DNA of 64,000 nt from the NCBI RefSeq assembly GCF_027594865.1, contig NZ_CP089391.1:8090501-8154500 (forward strand), written 5' to 3'. Shown one piece after another: positions 24,221-33,610 of the stretch. Numbering within the stretch: the first letter of the stretch is position 1; every line of letters starts with the position of its first letter. The stretch comes from Bradyrhizobium xenonodulans (GTDB taxonomy: Bacteria > Pseudomonadota > Alphaproteobacteria > Rhizobiales > Xanthobacteraceae). The notes beneath the pieces were generated by a model. The model was not told the origin of the DNA and made no database searches. It was given only the letters and a program-made list of their open reading frames with translations. Both the position numbers and the translations under genes were made by a program.

Positions 24221-27088
24221 ATGACGTCGACCTGCGATAACGAGCCCGGTGCACGCCGCGAACAGAGCCCGGAAGCTCTTGTCGCGCTGAGCCAGCTTGC
24301 GCTCGACCATATGGAGCAGGGCGTCTGCGTCTACGACGCCGACAACCGGATCGTGCTGGTCAACCAGCGCTACCTCTCCTTTTTCAACATGTCGGCCGAT
24401 ATCGTGCGGGTCGGCACGAGCTACCGCGAGGTGCTGACGCACAGCGCGACGCGCGGCAACTTTCCGGAAGGCGAGCTCGATGCGCTGTATTCGGCGCGGA
24501 TCGCACAGATCGCAGCCGGCAAGCCATTCCGGACCGAGCAGCATCTGGCGAGCGGCCTCGTCATGGCGCTGGAGCTGAAGCCCCTCCCCGGCGGCGGCTG
24601 GATGACGATCTGCGACGACGTCAGCCGTCTCGCCCGGCTCGAGGCAGAATTGCGCGTGCAGACCGAGCGCAGCCAGCACGCGCTCGCCAACATGTCGCAC
24701 GGCCTCATCATGTATGACACCGACGACCGCGTCGTCGTCTGCAACGAGCGGTTCCTGAACCTCTACAACCTCGACCCCGAGATCGTGAAGCCGGGTATCC
24801 CGCATGGCACGGTGATTGAGCACTGGATGTCGCGCGGCAATTTGCCGGGCATGTCGGCGGACGAATTCCACGACACCAGGCTGGAGGACGTGCGCACCAG
24901 GAAGGCGAAGACCCTGCTGGTGATGCGCTACGACGGACGGATGGTGCAGGCGGTGTCCCGCTTCCTGCCCGACGGCGGCTGGGTGACGGTGCATGAGGAC
25001 GTCACGGAGCGGCTGCAATACGAGGAAACGCTGAGACAACAGAACTTCATCCTCGATGCGGCGCTGGAGAACATGGCGCACGGGCTCGCCTTCTACGACA
25101 GCGACATGCGCCTGCGCGTCTGCAACACCACCTACCGCAAGATCTACCGGCTGTCACCGGAGGAGACCAGGCCCGGCACGCACCTCGCCGAGCTGATCGA
25201 ACGCTCGATGGCAAACGGCGCGTTTGCGTCCGAATACAGTCCCCAGCAGCTTCTGGAGGCCGCCAGCGCGCGGATCGCGAACCGCGATTCCTCGCCGATG
25301 CGCCGGCGCATGTCGAACGACACCGTGATCTCGGTCAGATACTGCGCCCTTCCCGAGGGCGGCTTCGTCGCAACTTACGAGGACATCACCGAGCGCGAGC
25401 GCGCGATCGAGGAGCTGAGCGAGCAATATCGGCGCTTCGACGCGGCGCTGAACAACATGAGCCAGGGCCTGTGCATGCTCGATTCGAGCCTGCACGTCAT
25501 CGTCTGCAACCGCCGCTACATCGAGATGTACGGCTTGTCGCCCGACGTCGTGAAGCCCGGCGTCTCGATGCGCGAGATCATGGAGCACAGCTGCGATCTG
25601 GGCATCCATCAGAACACGACGGCCGCGCGGCTCTATGCCGATTATGTCGAGCGGCTGCGCGAAGGCGAGCACACGCTGCACCGCCACTTGAGCGACGGCC
25701 GCATCATCAAGCTCAATCACAAGCGGATGGAGCATGGCGGCTGGGTCGTTACCTATGAGGACGTCACCGAGCGCCACAAGGCCCAGGCCCGCGTCGCGCA
25801 CATGGCGCGGCATGATTCGCTCACCGACCTGCCCAACCGAACGCTGTTCCGCGAGAAGATGGGCGAGGGGCTGAACCAGGTCGCGATCGCCGGCGGCGCC
25901 ATGGCCGTGCTGTGCTTCGACCTCGACAATTTCAAGACCGTCAACGACCGGCTCGGCCACGCCGCCGGCGACCGGCTGCTGCGCTGGGTCGCGGCACGAT
26001 TGAAGGAGAATGTCGGCGAGCACGATACCGTCGCCCGCCTCGGCGGCGACGAATTCGCCGTTCTCCAGCGCGGACCGCAGCCGCAATCGGCGGAAAGGCT
26101 CGCCCGCCACCTGGTCGAGATCATCGGCCATCCGCCGCCGCTGGAGAGCCAGTCGATCCATGTCGGCGTCTCCGTCGGCATCGCGATCGCGCCCGATCAC
26201 GGGCTCGATGCCGACGAGCTGATGAAATGCGCCGACCTCGCGCTGTACCAGGCCAAGGCCAAAGGCCGCGGCGTCTTTCAGCTGTTCGAGCCCGAGATGG
26301 AGGAAGAGGCGCGCAGCCGGCATGCGCTGGAGCAGGACCTGCGCGGCGCGCTGGAAGCCAGCGAATTCCATCTGGTGTTCCAACCGCAGGTGCGGCTCGA
26401 CACAACCGAACTCACCGGCTTCGAGGCGCTGCTGCGCTGGAAACATCCGTCACGCGGCTTCGTCTCCCCCGCCGAATTCATTCCGCTTGCGGAGGAGAAC
26501 GGGTTGATCGTTCCGATCGGCGAGTGGGTGCTGCGCACGGCCTGCGCGACCGCGGCATCCTGGCCGGATGTCACCGTCGCGGTCAATTTGTCGCCGGTGC
26601 AATTCCGCTCGCGCGGGCTGGTCGCGATGGTCACGAGCGCACTCGCCGAAGCCGGCCTGCCGCCGCAGCGGCTCGAGCTCGAGGTCACCGAAACGGCGCT
26701 GCTCGATGACAGTGAGGCGACGATCGAGATCCTGCACCAGCTCCGCGCGTTAGGAGTGCGCGTCAGCCTCGACGATTTCGGCGTCGGCTATTCCTCGCTG
26801 AGCTACTTACGCAAATTTCCGTTCGATCGCATCAAGATCGACCGCTCCTTCGTCGGCACGCTCGGCGAAAGCCCGGAGAGCATCGCCATCGTTCGCACCA
26901 TCGCCAGCCTCGGCTCCGTGCTCGGCGTCGAGACCACGGCGGAGGGCGTCGAAACGATCGAGCAGCTCGACTTCGTCCGCGAGTGCGGCTGCACCGCGGT
27001 GCAGGGATATTATTTCGGCAAGCCCTGCCCGGCGGCCGAAGTCGGACGCACGATCGAGACGCTGACCGCGGTTCGACGCGTGGCGTAA
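24221..27088 (+). CDS. Four-PAS GGDEF-EAL cyclic-di-GMP protein
   Basis: A soluble protein of 955 residues with no membrane segment. Four related PAS modules of about 120 residues each (starting near 24, 150, 270 and 400) share the pattern H/N-M-x-x-G-L-x-x-Y-D and a conserved RGNLPG-type helix, typical of PAS_7. The GGDEF domain has an intact RLGGDEF at about 607-611, so diguanylate cyclase activity is possible. The EAL domain has EALLRW near 734, ETALLDD, DDFGVGYSS and TTAEGVET, so phosphodiesterase residues are also intact. Both activities may be present, with PAS ligands deciding which prevails. It is monocistronic, followed by the tripartite transporter operon. Confidence 0.92.
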   Translation: MTSTCDNEPGARREQSPEALVALSQLALDHMEQGVCVYDADNRIVLVNQRYLSFFNMSADIVRVGTSYREVLTHSATRGNFPEGELDALYSARIAQIAAGKPFRTEQHLASGLVMALELKPLPGGGWMTICDDVSRLARLEAELRVQTERSQHALANMSHGLIMYDTDDRVVVCNERFLNLYNLDPEIVKPGIPHGTVIEHWMSRGNLPGMSADEFHDTRLEDVRTRKAKTLLVMRYDGRMVQAVSRFLPDGGWVTVHEDVTERLQYEETLRQQNFILDAALENMAHGLAFYDSDMRLRVCNTTYRKIYRLSPEETRPGTHLAELIERSMANGAFASEYSPQQLLEAASARIANRDSSPMRRRMSNDTVISVRYCALPEGGFVATYEDITERERAIEELSEQYRRFDAALNNMSQGLCMLDSSLHVIVCNRRYIEMYGLSPDVVKPGVSMREIMEHSCDLGIHQNTTAARLYADYVERLREGEHTLHRHLSDGRIIKLNHKRMEHGGWVVTYEDVTERHKAQARVAHMARHDSLTDLPNRTLFREKMGEGLNQVAIAGGAMAVLCFDLDNFKTVNDRLGHAAGDRLLRWVAARLKENVGEHDTVARLGGDEFAVLQRGPQPQSAERLARHLVEIIGHPPPLESQSIHVGVSVGIAIAPDHGLDADELMKCADLALYQAKAKGRGVFQLFEPEMEEEARSRHALEQDLRGALEASEFHLVFQPQVRLDTTELTGFEALLRWKHPSRGFVSPAEFIPLAEENGLIVPIGEWVLRTACATAASWPDVTVAVNLSPVQFRSRGLVAMVTSALAEAGLPPQRLELEVTETALLDDSEATIEILHQLRALGVRVSLDDFGVGYSSLSYLRKFPFDRIKIDRSFVGTLGESPESIAIVRTIASLGSVLGVETTAEGVETIEQLDFVRECGCTAVQGYYFGKPCPAAEVGRTIETLTAVRRVA

Positions 27089-27291
27089 GGGCTTCCACCC
27101 CGTCAAATTCCGTCTCTCGGCACGCCTCCAAACGACCAATTGTCGCACGTGTCTTTTCCGGCCGGATCGCCGCTCCGTCTCTTGCGGGCGGCGCGCGCAA
27201 TGCACTTTTCTTCTCCCGTGATTTCGGGGACAATCCCGCATAACAATGAGAAATGGCGGTCCAATGAGGCCGCCGCGAGGGAGGAGCTTCG

Positions 27292-28269
27292 ATGTCGCGA
27301 TTCGGGCTGAAGACGATCGCCTTTGCCGCCATGCACCTTGTCATGGGCACGTTGCTCGCAACCGCCGCCGGCGCGCAGGACTATCCCAGCAAGCCGGTCA
27401 CGCTGATCGTGCCATGGCCCGCCGGCGGATCAACCGACATCTCGATGCGCGCGATCGCCGACAGCGCCTCGAAGGTGCTGGGGCAGCCGATCGTGATCGA
27501 CAACAAGGCGGGCGGCGGCGGCACAGTCGGGCCGGCGACCATGGCTGCGGCCGCGAAACCGGACGGCTACACCATCTCGCAGATTCCCATCACCGTCTTC
27601 CGCCTGCCCCTGATGCAGGAGGTGTCATGGGACCCGGCCAAGGACTTTTCCTACATCATTCACCTCACGGGCTATACGTTCGGCGTGACCACCAGCGCGG
27701 AATCGCAGTTCAAATCCTGGAAGGACGTGGTCGATTTCGCCAAGGCCAATCCTGGCAAGGTCACCTACGCCTCGCCCGGCACCGGCACCTCGCTGCATAT
27801 CGGGATGGAGCAGATCGCGGCGATGTCCGGCATCAAGCTGACGCAGGTGCCGTTCAAGGGCGGCGCGGAAACCAACGCCGCCGTGCTGGGACGGCACACC
27901 ATGCTGCAGGCCGATTCCACGGGATGGCGGCCGCTGGTCGACGCCGGCAAGCTGAAGCTGCTGATGGTGTGGACCGGCGCACGGTCGCCGAACTATCCCG
28001 ACGTGCCGACGCTGAAGGAGCTCGGCTATCCCATGGTCTATGATTCCCCGTTCGGCATCGCCGGACCGAAGGGCATGGATCCCAAGATCGTCGCCAAGCT
28101 GCACGACGCCTTCAAGAAGGCGGTCGAGGACCCCGCGGTGATCGCGACGCTCGCCAAATACGACATGGTGCCGAACTACAAGAACACCGAGGATTACAAG
28201 AAGTTCGTCGTCGAGGTCACGGAGTCCGAGCGCAAGGTGATCGATACGCTCGGGCTTGCGAAGAAGTAG
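27292..28269 (+). CDS. Tripartite tricarboxylate transporter substrate-binding protein (Bug/TctC family)
   Basis: A 325-residue periplasmic binding protein. The signal peptide is MSRFGLKTIAFAAMHLVMG with cleavage after AAGA near 28. The mature protein starts QDYPSKPVTLIVPWPAGGSTDI, the standard Bug-family opening; GGGGTVG and PDGYT follow, and the C-terminal part has VPTLKELGY and SPFGIAGPKG. The ribosome site GAGGGAGG precedes the ATG. It is the first gene of a binding protein-TctB-TctA operon. The ligand could be a di- or tricarboxylate or another small organic acid; Bug proteins are too varied to assign it. Confidence 0.92.
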   Translation: MSRFGLKTIAFAAMHLVMGTLLATAAGAQDYPSKPVTLIVPWPAGGSTDISMRAIADSASKVLGQPIVIDNKAGGGGTVGPATMAAAAKPDGYTISQIPITVFRLPLMQEVSWDPAKDFSYIIHLTGYTFGVTTSAESQFKSWKDVVDFAKANPGKVTYASPGTGTSLHIGMEQIAAMSGIKLTQVPFKGGAETNAAVLGRHTMLQADSTGWRPLVDAGKLKLLMVWTGARSPNYPDVPTLKELGYPMVYDSPFGIAGPKGMDPKIVAKLHDAFKKAVEDPAVIATLAKYDMVPNYKNTEDYKKFVVEVTESERKVIDTLGLAKK

Positions 28270-28294
28270 AGTTGCCCTGCCACACATGCTGGCC

Positions 28295-28395
28295 TCATCC
28301 TGAGGTGCGAGCCATACTTGCGGCTCGCCCCGAAGGATGGATCGGGGCACCGTCGCCCTTCGAGGGCTGCGCTGCGCTCCGCCACCTCAGGATGA
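28295..28395. repeat. Intercistronic inverted repeat between binding protein and TctB genes
   Basis: The outer arms TCATCCTGAGGTG and CACCTCAGGATGA are 13-bp perfect complements. They enclose an inner GCGAGCC/GGCTCGC hairpin over 101 bp. It follows the binding-protein stop by 25 nt and may raise binding-protein mRNA levels above those of the permease genes. The sequence resembles repeats common in Rhizobiales intergenic regions. Confidence 0.65.
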
Positions 28396-28414
28396 CGGCG
28401 AACTGAGAGCACAC

Positions 28415-28900
28415 ATGACCGACCAAACCAACGTCAAACTCCGCCTCAGCAACTCCGAACTCTGGGGCGGCTTGATCGGGCTCGCGCTCGCTGGCTTCGT
28501 GATCTGGCAAGGATTGAAACTGAAGCTCGGCACCATCAACGATCCCGGCTCCGGCTATGTTCTGTTCTACACGGGCATTTTGATGTGCGTGTTCGCCACC
28601 TCCATCATCGTCTCGGCCATCACCGAGGGCGGACCGACGCTGGCTTCGCGCTGGGAGAACGTGCGCTGGAGCAAGCCGCTTCTCGTCATCGCCTGCCTCA
28701 CCGTATTCTCCTTCGCCCTGGAGCCGCTCGGCTTCCTGCTGTCGTCGATCCCGCTCATGCTGGTGCTGCTGCGCGTGATTGATCCCGTGCGCTGGACCCT
28801 CGCGATCCCGGTCGCCGTGCTGGTGCCATCAGGCATGTGGTGGGTGCTCAAGCGCCTGCTGCTGATTCAACTGCCCTCAGGCCTGTTCGGGATCGGCTGA
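28415..28900 (+). CDS. Tripartite tricarboxylate transporter small permease TctB
   Basis: A 161-residue inner-membrane protein with four hydrophobic segments: LWGGLIGLALAGFVIWQGL near 16-34, GYVLFYTGILMCVFATSIIV near 49-68, the middle pair LLVIACLTVFSFALEPLGFLL and IPLMLVLLRVI, and AIPVAVLVPSGMWWVL near the end. This fits the small subunit of TctABC transporters, whose sequences are poorly conserved, so the assignment depends on its place between the binding protein and TctA. The frame is open upstream in the repeat; the ATG at 28415 (MTDQTNVKLRL) is the first sensible start. TctA begins 4 nt after its stop. Confidence 0.85.
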   Translation: MTDQTNVKLRLSNSELWGGLIGLALAGFVIWQGLKLKLGTINDPGSGYVLFYTGILMCVFATSIIVSAITEGGPTLASRWENVRWSKPLLVIACLTVFSFALEPLGFLLSSIPLMLVLLRVIDPVRWTLAIPVAVLVPSGMWWVLKRLLLIQLPSGLFGIG

Positions 28901-28904
28901 TCGC

Positions 28905-30413
28905 ATGGAGACGCTCGTCAACGTCGCGCATGGGTTCGGCGTCGCGCTGCTGCCGATCAACCTGCTCTACTGCTTCATCGGCGTCTTCATCGGAACGCTG
29001 GTCGGCGTGCTGCCCGGCATCGGGCCGATCTCGGCGATGTCGCTGCTGCTGCCCGTGACGCTGTCGGGCACGCCGGAATCCGGCATCATCATGATGGCCG
29101 GCATTTACTACGGCTCGATGTATGGCGGCTCGACCACGTCGATCCTGGTCAACATCCCCGGCGAAGCGGCCTCGGTCGTCACCTGCATCGACGGCCACCA
29201 GATGGCGAAGCAGGGCCGCGCCGGCCCCGCGCTCGGCATCTCCGCGTTCGGCTCCTTCATCGCCGGCACGTTCGCGCTGGTCGCCTTGATGCTGGTGGCG
29301 CCGAGACTCGCCAGCATCGCGATCGCATTCGGGCCAGCCGAGTATTTCAGCCTGATGGTGCTCGGCCTCGTCGTACTCACCTTCCTCACCCAGGGATCGA
29401 TGCCGAAGGCGCTGCTGATGGCCTGCATCGGCGTCGTGCTGGGACTGATCGGGCTCGACAGCATCACGGCGCAGCCGCGGCTGACTTTCGGCCGCATGGA
29501 GCTGATCGACGGCATCGGCCTGGTGCCTGTCGTGATGGGCCTGTTCGGCGTCGCCGAGGTGCTGCTCAATACCGAGCAGGCCATCAAGCGCGACATCATC
29601 AATGCCAAGATCACCCAGCTTCTGCCCAACAAGGCCGACTGGCAGGCGAGCGCCGGCCCGGTGGCGCGCGGCACGCTGCTCGGATTCCTGCTCGGCATTC
29701 TGCCGGGGGGCGGCGCGGTGGTGGCCTCGTTCGCATCCTATGCGCTGGAGAAAAGGCTATCGAAATCGCCGGAGCGTTTTGGCCATGGCGCGATCGAGGG
29801 CGTCGCGGGGCCCGAATCCGCCAACAACGCGGCGGCCGGCGGCGCATTCATTCCGCTGATGACGCTTGGCATCCCGCCGAACGTGGTGATGGCGCTGCTA
29901 CTCGGGGCCTTCGTCATCCACGGCCTTCAGCCCGGACCGCTGCTGATCACGCAAAACCCCGGCCTGTTCTGGGGCATCGTCGCCAGCATGTATATCGGCA
30001 ACGTCATGCTGCTGATCCTCAATCTGCCGATGATCGGCATGTGGGTGCAGCTACTCAAATTGCCCTACAACATTCTCTTTCCGCTGATCATCCTGTTCAC
30101 GATCCTCGGCGTGTACTGCTCGAGCAACAACGTGTTCGACGTCTATGTGATGATTGCGTTCGGGATCATCGGCTATTTCATGCGCAAGCTCGGCTACGAG
30201 CCGGCGCCGCTGGTGCTCGCCTTCGTGCTCGGACCGATGCTGGAGAACAATCTGCGCAAGTCGCTGATCCTGTCGCAGGGCGATCTCTGGACCTTCGTGC
30301 AGCGGCCGATCTCGGCGGCGTGTCTTGCGCTGGCGATGGTGTTGCTGATCGCGCCCCTGCTGCCCGCGCTGCGCAAGAAGCGCGAGCTGGTGGCGCTGGA
30401 CGAGGGGGCGTGA
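28905..30413 (+). CDS. Tripartite tricarboxylate transporter large permease TctA
   Basis: A 502-residue inner-membrane permease with about twelve hydrophobic segments. The family hallmark GVLPGIGPISAMSLLLP is near 38-54, and a second copy-like segment, GFLLGILPGGGAVVASFASYALEK, lies near 260, reflecting the internal repeat of TctA. MYGGSTTSILVNIPGE (near 68) and GVAGPESANNAAAGGAFIPLMTLGIPPN (near 302) are also typical. It is the translocating subunit using a proton or sodium gradient. It is the last gene of the operon, ending at the inverted repeat shared with the convergent GGDEF-EAL gene. Confidence 0.94.
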   Translation: METLVNVAHGFGVALLPINLLYCFIGVFIGTLVGVLPGIGPISAMSLLLPVTLSGTPESGIIMMAGIYYGSMYGGSTTSILVNIPGEAASVVTCIDGHQMAKQGRAGPALGISAFGSFIAGTFALVALMLVAPRLASIAIAFGPAEYFSLMVLGLVVLTFLTQGSMPKALLMACIGVVLGLIGLDSITAQPRLTFGRMELIDGIGLVPVVMGLFGVAEVLLNTEQAIKRDIINAKITQLLPNKADWQASAGPVARGTLLGFLLGILPGGGAVVASFASYALEKRLSKSPERFGHGAIEGVAGPESANNAAAGGAFIPLMTLGIPPNVVMALLLGAFVIHGLQPGPLLITQNPGLFWGIVASMYIGNVMLLILNLPMIGMWVQLLKLPYNILFPLIILFTILGVYCSSNNVFDVYVMIAFGIIGYFMRKLGYEPAPLVLAFVLGPMLENNLRKSLILSQGDLWTFVQRPISAACLALAMVLLIAPLLPALRKKRELVALDEGA

Positions 30414-30422
30414 GGAGATCCC

Positions 30423-30512
30423 GTAGGGTGGGCAAAGGCGCGCATGCGCCGTGCCCACGATCTGCCTGGGTTGGAGAGAGGTGATGGGCACGCTTCGCTT
30501 TGCCCACCCTAC
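30423..30512. repeat. Intergenic inverted-repeat element, copy 2
   Basis: The outer arms GTAGGGTGGGCAAAG and CTTTGCCCACCCTAC are perfect 15-bp complements. Inner GGCGC-type and GTGCCCA/TGGGCAC pairings follow. It occupies most of the gap between the convergent tctA and GGDEF-EAL genes. Confidence 0.85.
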
Positions 30513-30527
30513 GACACCTACGGTGTC

Positions 30528-32219
30528 TCAGCCCGCCGCAGGCAGCGCATTATCCGGCGGCGCGCTCCACGGGCGGTCGGCTGAAGCCAGCCCGATCAAC
30601 CTGCCCTGGATGTAGTCGCAGCCCCAGTCGCGCAGCATGTTTGCGGCCTCTTCGTCCTGCACCCATTCGGCCACGGTCTTGATGTCGAGCCGGCGGGCAA
30701 GGTCGATCAGGGTCTGCACGAAGGCGCGGTCGTCGGCGGAACGGGTGATGTTCTGCACGAACGCGCCGTCGATCTTCACGATATCCACGCCGAGCTTGCG
30801 CAGGTTGCGGAACGAAGTGTAGCCGGCGCCGAAATCGTCGATGGCGATGCGGCTGCCAAAATTCTTCAGCCGCGTGACAAAGCCGCGGACGTCATCGATG
30901 TCCTGGATCGCGACCGTTTCGGTGATCTCGACGATCAGCCGCTCGGCAACGCCGGGATGGGCCAGCATCAGCGACTCGATCCCCGCCCACCAGTCCGGAT
31001 CCATGGTCGTATCCGGCGAGATGTTGAGGCTCAGGCAGATGTCGGGCGCGGCCGCGAGCTCGGCGACCACGAGCTCGAGCACGCGGTGATCGACCAGGCG
31101 GATCAGGCCGAGCCGTTCGGCGACCGGCACGATGTCGGGCGCGAGCAGCACCTGACCGTCACCCTGGTCCATCCGCACCAGACATTCGTGGAAGGCACGC
31201 TCACGCGAAGCCGTCGACACCACCGGCTCATAGGCGAGCCTGATGCGGCGTTCGTTCAGCGCTGTCACGATCTCGTCGGTGACGCGAATGTTGACGCGGC
31301 GCTGTGCGTCGCGCGCGGGATCCGGACGCCAGGCTGCGAACGAGCCGGAGCGGCGGCGCTTGGCGGCGTCCAGCGTCTCATGGGCGCGATTGACCGCCTC
31401 GTCGGTGTTGCGGGCATAGCGCGGCACGCTCACTGCGCCGATCGAGGCGGTGACCGACACCGGTCCGGATCTGGTCGGCACCACCTCGTCGCGGATGCCG
31501 GCGAGGAAGCGCTCGGCGGCGACGTTCATGTCGTCGACGGTGCAGTTCTTCAGGATCAGGCCGAACTTGTTGCCGGAGAAGCGCCCGAGCACGTCACCGC
31601 CGCGCAGCCGCGCGCGGATGCGCTTGGCGACGTCGAGGATGACGGCGTCGGCAACGTCGAAGCCGAAGGCGTCGTTGACGCGGGCGAGATGATCGATGCC
31701 GACCAGCATGAAGGCGGCGGTCGAGCGGAAGCGGGTCGTCTCCTCGATCGCCTCGGCCAGCGCCGCGATCAGATGGGAGCGGTTGAGCTCGCCGGTCAGC
31801 GGATCGAGCCGGGCGAGCTTCGTCAGCTCCTCGTCGCGGGCATGGCGCTCATTGTTGATACGGACGGAGCCGATCGCGCGCGTGGGGCGGCCGTCGGGGC
31901 CGGCGAACCAGCGGCCGGTCTCCTCGATCCAGACTAGGGGATCGGAGGCGCTCATGCGCACGCCGTATTCGACGCGATAGGGCGTGCCGTCGGCGCCATG
32001 CACGGCGGAGGTCTGCGCCAGCGCGGCGGTTCGGAGCATTTGCGCGGGCTCGATCAGCTTGGCGAATTCGGCGCCGGTCGCGAGCCGCTCGGCCGGGATG
32101 CCGGGGAAGACGGCGCCGACCTCGCCCCAGACGATGGCATCGCTGGCGATGTCCCAGGCGAACACGGCCTGGCCGAGCGCGGCCAGGATGTCGGAGGCTT
32201 GCGGCAATGCAGGGGTCAA
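30528..32219 (-). CDS. GGDEF-EAL protein with degenerate GGDEF site
   Basis: A protein of about 563 residues with an N-terminal PAS-like part (1-125), a GGDEF domain (about 135-290) and an EAL domain (about 315-550). The GGDEF active site reads RFSGNKFGLIL, so the catalytic Gly/Asp/Glu residues are lost and diguanylate cyclase activity is not expected. The EAL region has ECLVRM in place of EALLR but keeps Glu, LNISPD, EITET, DDFGAGY, VKID and AEWVQ, so phosphodiesterase activity remains possible. The start is taken as TTG 32219 with GAGG 6 nt upstream; another TTG at 32297 is in frame. It may be a GTP- or c-di-GMP-regulated phosphodiesterase. Confidence 0.87.
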   Translation of the reverse strand: MTPALPQASDILAALGQAVFAWDIASDAIVWGEVGAVFPGIPAERLATGAEFAKLIEPAQMLRTAALAQTSAVHGADGTPYRVEYGVRMSASDPLVWIEETGRWFAGPDGRPTRAIGSVRINNERHARDEELTKLARLDPLTGELNRSHLIAALAEAIEETTRFRSTAAFMLVGIDHLARVNDAFGFDVADAVILDVAKRIRARLRGGDVLGRFSGNKFGLILKNCTVDDMNVAAERFLAGIRDEVVPTRSGPVSVTASIGAVSVPRYARNTDEAVNRAHETLDAAKRRRSGSFAAWRPDPARDAQRRVNIRVTDEIVTALNERRIRLAYEPVVSTASRERAFHECLVRMDQGDGQVLLAPDIVPVAERLGLIRLVDHRVLELVVAELAAAPDICLSLNISPDTTMDPDWWAGIESLMLAHPGVAERLIVEITETVAIQDIDDVRGFVTRLKNFGSRIAIDDFGAGYTSFRNLRKLGVDIVKIDGAFVQNITRSADDRAFVQTLIDLARRLDIKTVAEWVQDEEAANMLRDWGCDYIQGRLIGLASADRPWSAPPDNALPAAG

Positions 32220-32432
32220 AATCGCCTCGTTTCGGGACAGCGGGGAAGTCCTGAGCCGGCACAGAATACGGCCAGATTCGCCTCCGACCCTAGGCAAAGT
32301 TCATAAACAATTTGGAAACCACGTTTCGCGGGCTCCCGGAACCAAATCGGCCCGGCCGGCATAGGCCTTGCGAGTACATGACACGCACCGGCGCCAGCGT
32401 CCCGAAACGCGACAGGCTCGGCCGGATTAACG

Positions 32433-32702
32433 GTGATAGCGATGTTGGGTACTGATCGATCGGACGAAGCGGATAACGGCACGGGCACGGCCCTGGTGCC
32501 GCAGTTGCAGATGTTGCAGTGGGTCCACAAGGCGCCGCTGCCGCGCCCCGATCCGAGCTTCGTCGCCCAGCTCATCGCCAATGCCGAGCACCTGCCCCAG
32601 ACCAGCCGGCTCCGCCGCGCCTCTTCCGAAGACGCGCAGATGGCCTATGGCGACAAGCGCCCGCTTTCGAGCGTCACCGCGCGCACGCGGCAGGTGGCTT
32701 GA
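32433..32702 (+). CDS. Small hypothetical protein
   Basis: A short frame of 89 codons (GTG at 32433; an ATG three codons later is also possible) in an otherwise empty gap between two minus-strand genes. The product is hydrophilic with a Pro/Leu/Gln-rich centre (PQLQMLQWVHKAPLPRPDPSF) and an Arg-rich C-terminal third. There is no signal peptide, membrane segment or recognisable domain. I do not recognise the family. Amino acid composition is plausible for a real protein, but the ribosome site is weak, so it may be spurious. Confidence 0.45.
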   Translation: MIAMLGTDRSDEADNGTGTALVPQLQMLQWVHKAPLPRPDPSFVAQLIANAEHLPQTSRLRRASSEDAQMAYGDKRPLSSVTARTRQVA

Positions 32703-32824
32703 GAAGCAGGACGAGTCCAACCCTCACCGTCCCTGCGGAGTCCTCCTGACCCAGCCCTCTCCCCGTAAGAACGGGCGCAGGGAGCACACCGACGTTGCGG
32801 TGAGACTGTGCCGATCCAGAGAAA

Positions 32825-33466
32825 TCAGCGCTGCGTATCGGGCGAGGACGGTGTGCCGTTACCCGGCTGAAGATGCGGCGAGGGAATTTCCGGCGAGGGC
32901 ACAGGCTTCGGCGCGGGGTGATCCATCAACACGGATTCGGCGACGGACTGCGCCGAGGGCGCGGGCGGCACCACCGGTGCTGCCTGCGGCGCGGTGACCG
33001 GCTCGAACTTGGGCTCGGCTGCGATTTCATCGGCCGGCGCTTCGGCCCGGCGCTTGGCTTTGCGCGGCGCCGGCGCTGTCGTCTCGGCGACATAGGTGAC
33101 GCGGCGGCGCGTGCGCTGGGCGATGCCACCGAGGAAATCGGCCATCGCGAGCAGCACCAGCAGGAAATAGGTGGAGTTGCCGAATTTGGGCCACATCACG
33201 AATTCGGCTGCGGCCGCGCCAAACACGATCAGCGACAGCAGATGATCCATCAGGAATTTCGAGCCGGGCCGCGCGCCTTTGACCACCTCTAACAGCAGCA
33301 GCACGATCCCGAGCGCCAGCATCAAATCGGCAAGCGTGACCGGCCAGGTCTCGCCGGACACCATCGGCACCTTGAACAGCACGTCCGTAAAGGACACGGT
33401 CGGCATCAGGAAGGCGATGATGTTGTAGACCGCGAGCGGAATCAGAAGCAGCGGGAAACCGACCAT
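32825..33466 (-). CDS. Hypothetical integral membrane protein with Pro/Ala-rich tail
   Basis: A 213-residue protein. About four hydrophobic segments fill the first 120 residues (MVGFPLLLIPLAVYNIIAFLMP; VTLADLMLALGIVLLLLEVV; HLLSLIVFGAAAAEFVMWP; STYFLLVLLAMADFLGGIA), followed by a basic RRRV stretch. The cytoplasmic tail of about 90 residues is rich in Pro, Ala and Glu and probably disordered. The ATG at 33466 was chosen because the protein then begins at the first helix and AGAAGG lies upstream; the frame is open to 33523. It is downstream of rpmF on the same strand. I do not recognise a function. Confidence 0.72.
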   Translation of the reverse strand: MVGFPLLLIPLAVYNIIAFLMPTVSFTDVLFKVPMVSGETWPVTLADLMLALGIVLLLLEVVKGARPGSKFLMDHLLSLIVFGAAAAEFVMWPKFGNSTYFLLVLLAMADFLGGIAQRTRRRVTYVAETTAPAPRKAKRRAEAPADEIAAEPKFEPVTAPQAAPVVPPAPSAQSVAESVLMDHPAPKPVPSPEIPSPHLQPGNGTPSSPDTQR

Positions 33467-33571
33467 CGGCGAAATGCCTTCTCGATCTAGATATCCGGGC
33501 AAGACAACGCGACGGCGAAGCATTTGGCTCCGCCGCCGTCACTGTCATATCTCATGGGTTGGCCGAAATCA

Positions 33572-33592
33572 GGCAGGTCAAATCAACCTGCC
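33572..33592. terminator. Hairpin downstream of rpmF
   Basis: GGCAGGT pairs with ACCTGCC around a 7-nt A/T-rich loop, 19 nt past the rpmF stop. It is a plausible terminator or attenuator between rpmF and the downstream membrane-protein gene. It lacks a long T-run. Confidence 0.5.
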
Positions 33593-33610
33593 CGGAGAAG
33601 GGTCCTTAAC

